41,587 nt of DNA from Flavobacteriaceae bacterium UBA4439 (GTDB taxonomy: Bacteria; Bacteroidota; Bacteroidia; Flavobacteriales; Flavobacteriaceae), in NCBI GenBank assembly GCA_002390455.1, contig DGPN01000025.1, forward strand, positions 1 to 41,587, given 5' to 3'. The notes beneath the pieces are model-generated. The model made no database searches. It had not been told where the DNA came from and saw only the letters and a list, made by a program, of their open reading frames with translations. Position numbers and translations under genes: made by a program. Each line of letters begins with the position of its first letter. Position 1 is the stretch's first letter. This document shows positions 1-7,829 of the stretch, in pieces.

Positions 1-2
1 AT

Positions 3-1034
3 GTTTTTAGATACTTGGGCAGTATAGCCCGAGAGTTAGACTATGAACTGGTGATGGTCACCAATCAAGATGGATTGGGAACCGATAGTTTTCCAGAAGA
101 GGAATTTTGGCCCTACCAGAACCACTTGGTCAAGTCTTTTGAAAACGAGGGTGTGATTTTTTCAGAAATACTCATTGATCGAACTTTTCCTCAGGAAGAG
201 GCTGACACTCGTAAACCCGGCACTGGAATGTTGACCGCATATTTAGACAACCCTGATTATGATTTATCGGCCTCCTATGTTATTGGAGATCGATTGACAG
301 ACATGCAATTGGCCAAGAACCTTGGCGCTAAAGGGATTTTTATTGACAACCATCCCGATTTGGGAGCCGATGAAGTTAGTGACAATGATTTGAAAGAAAC
401 CATTGCCTTGAGTACCCAAAGCTGGGAAGATATCTACCAAATGTTGTTGTTAAAAGAACGTGCAGTTCGCTATGAGCGAAACACTAAGGAAACACAAATC
501 TGTGTTGATCTTAACCTAGACGGCTCTGGAAAAAGTGAGATCAGTACGGGTATTTCATTTTTTGATCATATGTTGGATCAATTGGCGCGTCACGGTGGTG
601 TAGATTTGGTCATTAAAACCAAAGGAGATTTGGAAGTGGACGAGCACCACACCATAGAAGATACCGCCATTGCTTTGGGAGAGAGTTTCGCTAAAGCTTT
701 GGGCGATAAAAAAGGGATCGAACGCTATGGGTTTACACTGCCCATGGACGATGCGTTGGCCCAAGTGGCCCTTGACTTTGGTGGTAGAAGCTGGTTGGTT
801 TGGGAAACAGAATTCAAAAGAGAAATGATAGGGCAAATGCCTACGGAAATGTTTTATCATTTTTTTAAATCCTTTGCTGACGGTGCCAAGGCTAACATCA
901 ACATCAAAGCAGAGGGAACCAATGAACACCATAAGATCGAATCCATTTTTAAAGCTTTTGCCAAAACCATTAAAATGGCAATCAAAAAAGATGTTAACCA
1001 AATGACTTTACCCTCAACCAAAGGGACTTTATAA
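3..1034 (+). CDS. hisB: Bifunctional histidinol-phosphatase / imidazoleglycerol-phosphate dehydratase (5' end outside window)
   Basis: HisB carries out two steps of histidine synthesis: dehydration of imidazoleglycerol phosphate (C-terminal domain) and dephosphorylation of histidinol phosphate (N-terminal HAD domain). The frame is open from the first bases of the window, so the gene starts upstream. The TTG at 15 is internal. Visible HAD motifs are VTNQDGLG, RKPGTGM and IGDRLTDM; the catalytic DxD motif must lie just upstream, with about 35 residues missing compared with usual HisB. The dehydratase domain shows the metal-binding histidine clusters FFDHMLDQLARHGG, DEHHTIEDTAIA and GTNEHHKIES. 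It ends one base before hisH, inside an obvious operon. Identification is secure; only the start is unseen. Confidence 0.96.
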   Translation, partial: VFRYLGSIARELDYELVMVTNQDGLGTDSFPEEEFWPYQNHLVKSFENEGVIFSEILIDRTFPQEEADTRKPGTGMLTAYLDNPDYDLSASYVIGDRLTDMQLAKNLGAKGIFIDNHPDLGADEVSDNDLKETIALSTQSWEDIYQMLLLKERAVRYERNTKETQICVDLNLDGSGKSEISTGISFFDHMLDQLARHGGVDLVIKTKGDLEVDEHHTIEDTAIALGESFAKALGDKKGIERYGFTLPMDDALAQVALDFGGRSWLVWETEFKREMIGQMPTEMFYHFFKSFADGAKANINIKAEGTNEHHKIESIFKAFAKTIKMAIKKDVNQMTLPSTKGTL

Positions 1035-1035
1035 G

Positions 1036-1617
1036 ATGAAAATAGTCATTATAGATTATGATGCAGGAAATGTAAAAAGCCTCCAGTTTGCGCTGGAACG
1101 TTTGGGTATTGAGGCACAAATAACTCATGACACCGAACTTGTTTCGGCTGCAGACAAGGTCATCTTTCCTGGTCAAGGGGAAGCTTCCAGTGCTATGGAA
1201 AAATTAAAATCCAAAGCCTTGGATGTTTTGATTCCCCAACTCAAACAACCTGTTTTAGGTATCTGTTTGGGGATGCAATTGTTGTGTGAAAAAACCGAGG
1301 AGGGGAATACCAAGGCTCTGGGCATACTCCCAGAAACCGTCAAACGATTTCCCAATACTGTAAAAGTACCACAAATGGGATGGAATCAGGTACAACATCT
1401 ATCGGAGGGCATATTTGAGGGCATCTCACAAGATTGTTATATGTACCTTGTTCACAGCTATTATGTTCCCTTAACGGTGGGCACCACTGCCAAAAGCGAT
1501 TACGCAGGTACCTATAGTGTAGCAGTTCAAAAAGATAATTTTTTTGGCGTACAATTTCACCCAGAAAAAAGCAGTAAAGACGGCTTGCGACTTTTGGAAA
1601 ATTTTTTGAAAATTTAG
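1036..1617 (+). CDS. hisH: Imidazole glycerol phosphate synthase, glutamine amidotransferase subunit
   Basis: HisH releases ammonia from glutamine and channels it to HisF, its partner in the imidazole glycerol phosphate synthase complex. The 193-residue protein is a complete class I glutamine amidotransferase. The nucleophile is Cys77 in GICLGMQLL, and the His175/Glu177 pair sits in QFHPEKS. An oxyanion region PGQGE is near residue 45. It starts one base after the hisB stop and ends one base before the hisA start, so translation is probably coupled. hisF follows two genes downstream, which fits the complex. Nothing is unusual about length or motifs. Confidence 0.97.
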   Translation: MKIVIIDYDAGNVKSLQFALERLGIEAQITHDTELVSAADKVIFPGQGEASSAMEKLKSKALDVLIPQLKQPVLGICLGMQLLCEKTEEGNTKALGILPETVKRFPNTVKVPQMGWNQVQHLSEGIFEGISQDCYMYLVHSYYVPLTVGTTAKSDYAGTYSVAVQKDNFFGVQFHPEKSSKDGLRLLENFLKI

Positions 1618-1618
1618 C

Positions 1619-2347
1619 ATGAGAATTATTCCAGCCATAGATATTATTGATGGGAAGTGTGTTCGTTTGACCAAAGGAGATTACGCTACCCAAAAAATCT
1701 ATAATGAAGATCCCCTCGAGGTTGCAAAGGCTTTTGAAGCAAGTGGGGTGTCCTATTTGCATGTGGTGGACTTAGACGGCGCAAAAGCCAAGAGCATTGT
1801 CAACTACAAAGTTTTGGAAAAATTGGCTACTCGAACTCGGCTGAAAATAGATTTTGGTGGAGGGTTGAAATCTGACGAGGACTTGAATATTGCTTTTGAA
1901 TGTGGGGCGCAACAAATTACGGGGGGCAGTATTGCCGTAAAGCAGTCTGAAACTTTTAAGTCTTGGTTGACCCAGTATGGTGGTGATAAGATCATCTTGG
2001 GAGCCGATGTCAAAGACGAGCGAATCGCGATCAGTGGCTGGACAGAAACTTCTGATCAAGAATTAATTCCTTTTATTCAAAAATATCAAGAGGAAGGCGT
2101 TCGCTATGTGATTTGTACCGATATCAGTAAAGATGGAATGTTAGAAGGGCCTGCGTTTGAACTGTATCAATCCCTTTTGACGGCCTGTCCTGACATAAAA
2201 CTGATTGCTTCGGGTGGAGTATCTGATATTGCAGAATTGCCCCGATTGTCCGATTTGGGCTGTGAGGGAGTCATTATCGGCAAGGCGATTTATGAAAAAA
2301 AGATAAGCATGAAAAGCTTAGAAACGTATATTGTAAAAAACAGTTGA
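1619..2347 (+). CDS. hisA: Phosphoribosylformimino-AICAR phosphate isomerase (ProFAR isomerase)
   Basis: HisA is a (beta/alpha)8 barrel catalysing the Amadori rearrangement of ProFAR to PRFAR in histidine synthesis. The 242 residues match the family length. The N-terminal acid is Asp8 in PAIDIIDGKCVRL and the second catalytic Asp is Asp130 in LGADVKDE. Phosphate-binding loops are DFGGGLKS and IASGGVSD. It is distinguished from HisF by the IIDGK N-terminus and the GWTETS segment. It lies one base after hisH and three bases before hisF in the his operon. The order H-A-F is the usual one in Bacteroidota. Confidence 0.97.
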   Translation: MRIIPAIDIIDGKCVRLTKGDYATQKIYNEDPLEVAKAFEASGVSYLHVVDLDGAKAKSIVNYKVLEKLATRTRLKIDFGGGLKSDEDLNIAFECGAQQITGGSIAVKQSETFKSWLTQYGGDKIILGADVKDERIAISGWTETSDQELIPFIQKYQEEGVRYVICTDISKDGMLEGPAFELYQSLLTACPDIKLIASGGVSDIAELPRLSDLGCEGVIIGKAIYEKKISMKSLETYIVKNS

Positions 2348-2350
2348 TTC

Positions 2351-3112
2351 ATGTTGACTAAGAGAATCATCCCTTGTTTGGACATCAAAGACGGAAGAAC
2401 CGTAAAAGGGGTCAATTTTGTAGATTTACGCGATGCTGGTGATCCTGTGGAATTGGCCACAAGATACACTTATGAAGGAGCGGATGAATTGGTGTTTTTG
2501 GATATTTCCGCTACAGAACAGAAACGTAAAACGCTTGCTGATTTGGTGTTGAAGGTTGCTGCAGCACTCGATATTCCTTTTACAGTAGGAGGGGGGATCA
2601 GTAGTGTGGAGGATGCCAAAATATTATTGAGAAACGGCGCCGACAAGGTTTCTATTAATTCGGCAGCCGTCCGACGACCCGAACTGATCAATGAATTGGC
2701 TGATGCTTTCGGCAGCCAGTGTGTGGTAGTGGCCATAGATGCCAAAAAAATTGAAGATCGTTGGCTTGTTCATTTAGTAGGAGGGAAAGTACCCACACCT
2801 ATCGAATTGTTTGAATGGGCAAGAGAGGCAGAAGTTCGAGGTGCAGGAGAAATCCTTTTTACCTCCATGGATCACGATGGAACCAAAAATGGATTTGCCA
2901 ATCCTGCCTTGGCTCAATTGACCGAAACGGTTAACATTCCCATTATAGCTTCTGGCGGGGCAGGAAAGACCGAACATTTTGTGGATGCTTTCAAAAAAGG
3001 GAAAGCAGATGCCGCATTAGCGGCCAGTGTTTTTCACTTTGGTGAAATTCCCATCCCAGAACTCAAAAAAATTTTAGAAAAGGAAAATATTCCAACAAGA
3101 ATCATTAGATGA
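2351..3112 (+). CDS. hisF: Imidazole glycerol phosphate synthase, cyclase subunit
   Basis: HisF uses ammonia delivered by HisH to turn PRFAR into imidazole glycerol phosphate and AICAR. The 253-residue (beta/alpha)8 barrel starts with the typical MLTKRIIPCLDIKDGR; catalytic residues are Asp11 and Asp130 (VVAIDAKK). Phosphate-binding loops VGGGIS and ASGGAGK are present. Its TGA stop overlaps the ATG of hisIE in an ATGA arrangement, indicating translational coupling. AICAR, the by-product, feeds purine synthesis. Identification is secure from motifs and position. Confidence 0.97.
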   Translation: MLTKRIIPCLDIKDGRTVKGVNFVDLRDAGDPVELATRYTYEGADELVFLDISATEQKRKTLADLVLKVAAALDIPFTVGGGISSVEDAKILLRNGADKVSINSAAVRRPELINELADAFGSQCVVVAIDAKKIEDRWLVHLVGGKVPTPIELFEWAREAEVRGAGEILFTSMDHDGTKNGFANPALAQLTETVNIPIIASGGAGKTEHFVDAFKKGKADAALAASVFHFGEIPIPELKKILEKENIPTRIIR

Positions 3113-3708
3113 AAACAGCCAATTTTAATAAAAATAACGAAGGTCTAATACCAGCCATAGTGCAAGATGAACAAACCCGCAATGTTTTGATGTTGGGCTA
3201 TATGAACGAAGAAGCGTTGGAAAAGACCCAATCATCGGGGAAGGTTACCTTTTTTAGCAGGAGCAAACAAAGACTCTGGACCAAAGGAGAGGAAAGTGGT
3301 AATTTTTTATTGTTTAAGTCTTATAAGGTAGATTGTGACCAAGATACTCTTTTGGTAATGGCTACTCCTTTAGGACCAACGTGTCACCAAGGGACGGACA
3401 CCTGTTGGGGAGAAGAAAACTCCAATGGCTTGGCCTATATCAAGGAATTGGAGGCTGTTATTGAAGAACGTAAGAATAACCCATCGAAGGACAGCTATGT
3501 GAGTAGTCTTTTTGAAAAAGGGATTAATAAAATTGCACAGAAAGTAGGAGAGGAAAGTGTCGAAACTGTTATTGAGGCCATCGCTAATAATGAACCACTA
3601 TTTATGGAAGAAGCGGCAGATTTATTTTTTCACTATCTCATTTTGTTGAAATCCAAAGGAAAGTCGCTAGAGGATGTTTTGGGGGTATTAGAGGAACGCA
3701 AGCGTTAA
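3109..3708 (+). CDS. hisI: Bifunctional phosphoribosyl-AMP cyclohydrolase / phosphoribosyl-ATP pyrophosphatase
   Basis: This fused HisIE enzyme performs steps 2 and 3 of histidine synthesis. The N-terminal HisI domain (about residues 1-105) shows LMLGYMNEEAL, SRSKQRLWTKGE, the metal-binding Asp75-Cys76-Asp77-x-Asp79 cluster, and Cys92 and Cys99 in GPTCHQGTDTCW. The C-terminal HisE domain (about 112-199) carries the helical MazG-like signature QKVGEESVE followed by EEAADLFFHYLILL. The start overlaps the hisF stop by four bases. It is the last gene of the operon here: 83 bases without a clear terminator hairpin follow before the next gene. Confidence 0.96.
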   Translation: MKTANFNKNNEGLIPAIVQDEQTRNVLMLGYMNEEALEKTQSSGKVTFFSRSKQRLWTKGEESGNFLLFKSYKVDCDQDTLLVMATPLGPTCHQGTDTCWGEENSNGLAYIKELEAVIEERKNNPSKDSYVSSLFEKGINKIAQKVGEESVETVIEAIANNEPLFMEEAADLFFHYLILLKSKGKSLEDVLGVLEERKR

Positions 3709-3791
3709 ATTTTACTTTTCTTCGTTACTTATATCGATCGACTTTTCCATTATAAATAACAACGGATGGATCACACAATAAAATCATTGGT

Positions 3792-4469
3792 ATGCATAAC
3801 ATAAATCCTGAACTATTTTCATTTTTTTCTAAACTGAAAGAAAACAACAATCGAGAGTGGTTTCTCGACCATAAAGCCGAATTCAAAGTATTGGAGGGCG
3901 AGGTGAAGTTGTTTATGAAAGAGATTGAACAAAGGCTACAAATTCACGATAAGATTGAAAAAGCCAAGATGTTTCGTATCTATAGAGATGTGCGTTTTTC
4001 CAAAAATAAAGCGCCTTTTAAAAATCATTTCGGCATTGCTTTTCATCGAGAAAAGCCAGCCCTCAGAGGGGGCTATTACCTTCATTTGGAACCTGAAAAC
4101 AGTTTTTTAGGAGTAGGTTTTTGGGCACCTGATCCAAAGGATTTGTTTAGGATTCGAAAGGAATTAGAGTTAGATGCCGTGGAGTTTAGGGAGATTATGG
4201 CCGATCCTACTTTTCAAAAGTATTGGGGTGGTTTGAAGGGTGATGAAGTAAAAACAGCTCCGAAGGGCTTTTCCAAAGAACATCCTAACATTGATCTGAT
4301 CCGGAAAAAGCAGTACACCTTTCATAAACTATTAGATGAAGAACAAATCATGTCGCAAGACTTTTCAGATTTGGTAAATGAACATTTTAAGCACATCCGT
4401 CCCTTTTTTGATTATATGAGTAGCGTGTTGACTACGGACCTGAACGGAGAAAGTCTTCTGAACAAATAG
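3792..4469 (+). CDS. DUF2461 (TIGR02453-type) protein of unknown function
   Basis: The 225-residue protein matches from memory the DUF2461 family, widespread in bacteria and without an established biochemical role. Recognisable features are the N-terminal FFSKLKENNNREWF, the RIYRDVRFSKNKAPFKNH segment around residues 63-80, and the HLEPENSFLGVGFWAPDP stretch near residue 100. There is no signal peptide or membrane segment, so it is probably cytoplasmic. The ATG at 3792 is the natural start because it places the conserved FF..L..NN..WF motif near the N-terminus. An upstream ATG at 3766 is in another frame. It converges with the next gene, 15 bases away. Confidence 0.88.
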   Translation: MHNINPELFSFFSKLKENNNREWFLDHKAEFKVLEGEVKLFMKEIEQRLQIHDKIEKAKMFRIYRDVRFSKNKAPFKNHFGIAFHREKPALRGGYYLHLEPENSFLGVGFWAPDPKDLFRIRKELELDAVEFREIMADPTFQKYWGGLKGDEVKTAPKGFSKEHPNIDLIRKKQYTFHKLLDEEQIMSQDFSDLVNEHFKHIRPFFDYMSSVLTTDLNGESLLNK

Positions 4470-4484
4470 AAAAAAAGTAAATTT

Positions 4485-4904
4485 CTATACTGATATTTTT
4501 TGGTCAATAGGCTCAAAAAACTCTATTTGATTCTTGATGCGCTCCATCACCATCTGCATCATTCGTTTGTTTATTGAAGAAGAACTTTTACTGTATTCTT
4601 CGTATTCTTCGACCGTAAAATGACCAATGACCATGCCCTTTAAGACATTTCTGAATTTTTGGTCTTTAAAAATAGCTTTCTCTATATAGGCCAATCGCTT
4701 TTCCAAAGAGAGTTCATAAAAGACCCCTTTGTGCTTGACAATATAATTTTGAAAAACAGCCAGTAGGAGAGGGTTTTGGAGTTTGAGAATGGGTCGCAGG
4801 GTATGATTTTGGAAGCGTTCCTCAAACCCCATTTGTTCAAATGATTTGATTTTTCCTATTTCAGGGCGGATGCGTTTGAGATCATTCGGACGGTCGTTCA
4901 TCAT
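4485..4904 (-). CDS. Small conserved Bacteroidota protein of unknown function
   Basis: The 139-residue, highly charged, cytoplasmic-looking protein has no signal peptide or transmembrane segment. It resembles from memory a small protein conserved in Flavobacteriaceae that is sometimes labelled glyoxalase; I see no metal-binding H/E pattern of a vicinal-oxygen-chelate fold, so that label should not be trusted. The best conserved-looking stretches are FQNHTLRPILKLQNPLLL, FQNYIVKHKGVFY, LEKRLAYIEKA and INKRMMQMVMERIKNQI. It reads as mostly helical. It stands alone, convergent with the DUF2461 gene and followed on its 5' side by almost 800 bases without an intact gene. Confidence 0.8.
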   Translation of the reverse strand: MMNDRPNDLKRIRPEIGKIKSFEQMGFEERFQNHTLRPILKLQNPLLLAVFQNYIVKHKGVFYELSLEKRLAYIEKAIFKDQKFRNVLKGMVIGHFTVEEYEEYSKSSSSINKRMMQMVMERIKNQIEFFEPIDQKISV

Positions 4905-4920
4905 TTATGGTTTATATAAA

Positions 4921-5570
4921 ATTACAAACTGCGATTCAAGACCACCGAATGAAGTAGCGGCTGTTATTCACATTTTTATCAACACCATAAAAAAATCGAT
5001 TATTTGATCGCTAAAAGACGAATCAAATCGATAGCAAAACTCAATATATCATCGGGTTGCATTTCAATATTTATAGCTTTGAACGGCTTGGTTTAGATTT
5101 TTTTGTCGTTTTTTCCTACAGGGAAATCATGGGATCATTGAACAACAGTATACTTCCAATTCAACTCAATGACTTCGGAATAATAGTCATCAATAATCTT
5201 GAAAATTGAAACTAAAATCTCTTTCAAACTCTGTGAAAAGAAAATAATTTAGAACAGGTTTTAAGGTTGCCCGAGCAATCTGAAAATGTCAATAATTTCA
5301 ATCGTGAGACATTGCATAATAAATCTGAAAAGATGGTTCAGGATATGTCCGTGTTCTGCGATATCAATGATCAATTGATTCCCTTCCAAATGTAAAAGCT
5401 CTGGATCATTAGGAAACTTCCTAGAGCTTATTTGGGACAATCGTTTCTTTTCGACAAGAAGAGTAGGGGATGATTTCTGGTTCTAAAGTCGTTCCAAAAG
5501 CGGAAATGTTAGAACATTGATCACGTCAAAAAACAATGAGAAATGAATCAGAGAGAGCGGCAATTGATTG
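4921..5570 (-). pseudogene. Possible decayed coding remnant on the minus strand
   Basis: The 788 bases between 4905 and 5692 hold no intact gene. On the minus strand a single frame reads as protein-like stretches separated only by stop codons: 73 open codons at 5264-5482 (including EGNQLIIDIAEHGHILNHLF), then SLKEILVSIFKIIDDYYSEV ending at the TGA near 5135, then MQPDDILSFAIDLIRLLAIK. Because the frame never changes over about 200 codons, accumulated nonsense mutations in a former gene are one explanation. Chance in AT-rich DNA is the other. I cannot name a family. The bases from about 5570 to 5675 look like ordinary AT-rich upstream DNA of the TetR gene. Confidence 0.28.
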
Positions 5571-5675
5571 CATAGTTTGTCTGTTCTCTAATGGTAATTT
5601 TTAAATATTAATTCACAAAATTTTATCTTAAACGTAAAATTTGAAACTTTTATAAAATTGAAAAATAACAGATTA

Positions 5676-5693
5676 AAAGTAATTACTTACTTA
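5676..5693. promoter_or_regulatory. Putative TetR operator overlapping the regulator's start codon
   Basis: The sequence AAAGTAATTACTTACTTA contains the perfect 12-base palindrome AAGTAATTACTT (5677-5688). It runs into the A of the ATG at 5693. It is almost the same as the site just after the gene (15 of 18 positions). A palindrome at the start of a TetR-family gene is the usual place for an autoregulatory operator, so binding here would repress the gene itself. Confidence 0.6.
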
Positions 5694-6214
5694 TGACTGA
5701 AAAGCAAGAAAAAATATTGAACAGCGCCATTCAATTGTTTGCAAAAGAGGGTTATAATGCCGTTTCAACCCGATCTATCGCCCATAAAGCAGGGGTTTCA
5801 GAGGGTTTGATTTTCCGACATTTTAAAAGTAAAAAAGGACTTTTGGAAAGTTTGCTTAAAATTGGGGAGCAAAGGCTCGAAAAAACCATTTTATCCATTG
5901 AAGAGCTCACGCACCCTAAAGTAATACTTAAACATGTAATAAGCCTTCCTTTCAATATGGATGGGAATCAAAAGGATTTTTGGAAATTATGTTACAGCCT
6001 GGGATGGCAAATTGAAACACCAGAGCTTGTTTTTTTTGATCGCCTTAAAAATAAGGTGATTTCTGCCTTCAAATCTTTGGGGTTATCCGATGCACATACT
6101 GAAGCAAGTGCCTTTATGTTGATTTTGGACGGAGCTATGGTGTATATACTGCTAAAGAATCCTCAAAATGCGTTTGTCATATATGAAGCATTACTCGAAA
6201 AATTTCAATTGTAA
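5693..6214 (+). CDS. TetR/AcrR family transcriptional regulator
   Basis: The 173-residue protein has a typical TetR N-terminal DNA-binding domain: ILNSAIQLFAKEGYNAVSTR leads into the helix-turn-helix IAHKAGVSEGLIFRHFKSKK (about residues 26-47). The C-terminal ligand-binding half is short and not assignable to a ligand. The ATG start is overlapped by a palindrome, and a second copy follows the stop codon, so it probably represses itself. No target operon is adjacent: the next plus-strand gene is nearly 2.8 kb away, and the gene downstream is convergent. In related genomes such regulators often sit next to efflux operons, but that is not seen here. Confidence 0.92.
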   Translation: MTEKQEKILNSAIQLFAKEGYNAVSTRSIAHKAGVSEGLIFRHFKSKKGLLESLLKIGEQRLEKTILSIEELTHPKVILKHVISLPFNMDGNQKDFWKLCYSLGWQIETPELVFFDRLKNKVISAFKSLGLSDAHTEASAFMLILDGAMVYILLKNPQNAFVIYEALLEKFQL

Positions 6215-6223
6215 ATGATTATA

Positions 6224-6241
6224 TAAGTAAGTACTTACATA
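6224..6241. promoter_or_regulatory. Second TetR-type palindrome downstream of the regulator gene
   Basis: TAAGTAAGTACTTACATA contains the perfect 12-base palindrome GTAAGTACTTAC (6227-6238), ten bases after the TetR stop codon. It matches the upstream site at 15 of 18 positions. Such a site would be expected to control a gene reading rightwards, but none follows. A partly similar sequence, ATTATATAAGTCCTTATGAT, lies near 6354. Confidence 0.55.
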
Positions 6242-6465
6242 TGATATTTTCTGTTTATAGAAGTCTTTTTGTATAATTGAATTTTAGTTTTCTCTTGCTT
6301 AATTTCTTTTTTTGTTATTCAATTTTGTTTGAAGCACTGGTTTGTATTCTCAATTATTATATAAGTCCTTATGATCAGTCCATTTGCAATTACTATTATC
6401 ATTACCACTTATAAGGATAATTATTTTGTTAATCTATAATTAATATTATGTCAAATAGTTTTGAT
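6242..6465. other. AT-rich intergenic region without a recognisable gene
   Basis: Together with its flanks this is 295 bases between the convergent TetR and lipoprotein genes. It is very AT-rich. Apart from the palindrome at its left edge, the imperfect repeat ATAAGTCCTTAT near 6361 and the terminator at its right edge, I see no coding potential or RNA structure. It is a plausible scar of a lost gene that the second operator once controlled, but that is inference. Confidence 0.4.
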
Positions 6466-6494
6466 TTAAAAAACACCCACTCTAGGTGGGTGCT
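6466..6494 (-). terminator. Rho-independent terminator of the large lipoprotein gene
   Basis: The inverted repeat CACCCAC (6474-6480), loop TCTAG, GTGGGTG (6486-6492) forms a GC-rich 7-bp stem. On the minus strand it is followed by a run of T residues (complement of 6468-6473). It lies about 16 bases after the stop codon at 6510, as expected for an intrinsic terminator of that gene. Confidence 0.85.
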
Positions 6495-6509
6495 TCTAAA
6501 ATACTTTAA

Positions 6510-7784
6510 TTATTGTCCATTAAAAAGATTCAATTCAGCTAATGTATCAATATAGCCTCCATCGGATTGATCATCAGTAGTTCCTGGCACACCATCAATA
6601 CCATCCTGATTCACAGTATCGGCATCAAGTAATGTGTCAATACTTCCATCGTCAAACTCACCGTCTGCGTCGAAATCTACTTCATCTATACCAATTGTAT
6701 AAGAAACGGCTGCTGTTCGTGTGTGAGCTAAATATGCGTCTATGAAAGGTCTGAATGCATCAACTACTGCTGCAGAACCTGAACCTGGAACAAACTGTTT
6801 GGTTTCTGACCCTTCTTCTGCAAATTGATAAGTTCCTTGAAAAGCATTATTTGTGATTGTCAAACTTATAGATGCTGATGGCTCAGTCAATACACTCGAT
6901 CCAGGACCGTTAATACTACTTAGTGAAGTATTATTATCAATGGTGATTGTTTTTATTTTCTCGATAGTCGAAAGATCTAAGGTGGTTATCGAATGATTAT
7001 TACTCACTGAAAGAGTCAATGCATTATCACCATTTAAATAAGTATGACCTAAGTTTAAGGAAGTAAGCGAAGAGTTTGAAGCAACTTCAGTTGTGATTAT
7101 AACCCCACGAGTATCCAATGAAGCCAACAAACTATTTGACACAACTGATAGTATGCCAAGATGATTGGAATCCCCCATGACAACTGAAGTTAAAGAGGTA
7201 GTTTGAGAAATATCCAATCGATTAGCTTGCCCACCCGGTGAAACAGGCGTGGTTTTAGATCCAGTATAGGATAAACTTTTAATATAATTAACGAACACTG
7301 CATTGGATAAATCCAAATTGCTATACTGAGATCCAACTGTTAGGGCTTCTATTTCATTTCCAGAATAGCTACCAGTAACGAAATTAGCAACATTGACTGT
7401 ATGGACACCACTACTGGGCATAATTAAATCACCAGTGACATTATTCATATCCAATTGAGGAATTAAAGCATCATACCCTCCATCAATGATAGCGTTATCT
7501 CTCAGGTCTATGTCACCATTTACCGTAGTTAATGCATCCAAAGAAATGGTTCCAGAAGCGGTGAGATCTAAGTCGTCTGAATCTACCAAATCATCCAAAA
7601 GGATATTTCCAGCTGAGGCCAATGTTATGTCATACCCATTGGTGTCTCCATCAACGATCGAAAGAATAATGTCTGAACCACTCAAAATAAGATCAATATC
7701 CTCATCCAAGTTTAATGGACTATTAAATGTAACACTACCATTGGGAACCTCCAACTCTAAATGTTCGTCATAGACAATGGGCAT
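6510..7784 (-). CDS. Downstream part of a TGA-interrupted surface lipoprotein (leucine-rich/beta-solenoid-like)
   Basis: This 424-codon reading frame has no signal peptide of its own and continues exactly the frame of the gene upstream, from which only one TGA codon (7830-7832) separates it. Its 15 codons before the nominal ATG are also open. The sequence is rich in repeated short strands such as TSLTSVVMGDSNHLGILSVV, SSLTSLNLGH and HSITTLDLS, resembling leucine-rich or receptor-L-domain-like solenoids. It ends with an acidic, aspartate-rich tail (DFDADGEFDDGS, DGIDGVPGTTDDQSDGG) suggestive of calcium binding. Function is unknown; a cell-surface adhesin or binding role is a guess. As it stands it is probably the untranslated or separately translated half of a broken gene. 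An intrinsic terminator follows. Confidence 0.7.
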   Translation of the reverse strand: MPIVYDEHLELEVPNGSVTFNSPLNLDEDIDLILSGSDIILSIVDGDTNGYDITLASAGNILLDDLVDSDDLDLTASGTISLDALTTVNGDIDLRDNAIIDGGYDALIPQLDMNNVTGDLIMPSSGVHTVNVANFVTGSYSGNEIEALTVGSQYSNLDLSNAVFVNYIKSLSYTGSKTTPVSPGGQANRLDISQTTSLTSVVMGDSNHLGILSVVSNSLLASLDTRGVIITTEVASNSSLTSLNLGHTYLNGDNALTLSVSNNHSITTLDLSTIEKIKTITIDNNTSLSSINGPGSSVLTEPSASISLTITNNAFQGTYQFAEEGSETKQFVPGSGSAAVVDAFRPFIDAYLAHTRTAAVSYTIGIDEVDFDADGEFDDGSIDTLLDADTVNQDGIDGVPGTTDDQSDGGYIDTLAELNLFNGQ

Positions 7785-7829
7785 ACTTGTTATTATTTGT
7801 GCCCCATCTGCTGTAAACTCTAAATTATC

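Noticed and set aside
15..17. TTG as the start of hisB
   Set aside because: The frame is open to the window edge and the HAD phosphatase domain needs about 35 more residues upstream, including DxD; the TTG is internal.
1340..1762. 140-codon minus-strand frame across hisH and hisA
   Set aside because: It is antisense to two intact his genes and carries no motif of its own.
5693..6241. A mobile element bounded by the two palindromes around the TetR gene
   Set aside because: The repeats are palindromic operators of the expected size and place, and no transposase or target duplication is seen.
6242..6465. A small RNA or CRISPR-like repeat in the AT-rich gap
   Set aside because: No regularly spaced repeats and no structured element except the terminator of the neighbouring gene.
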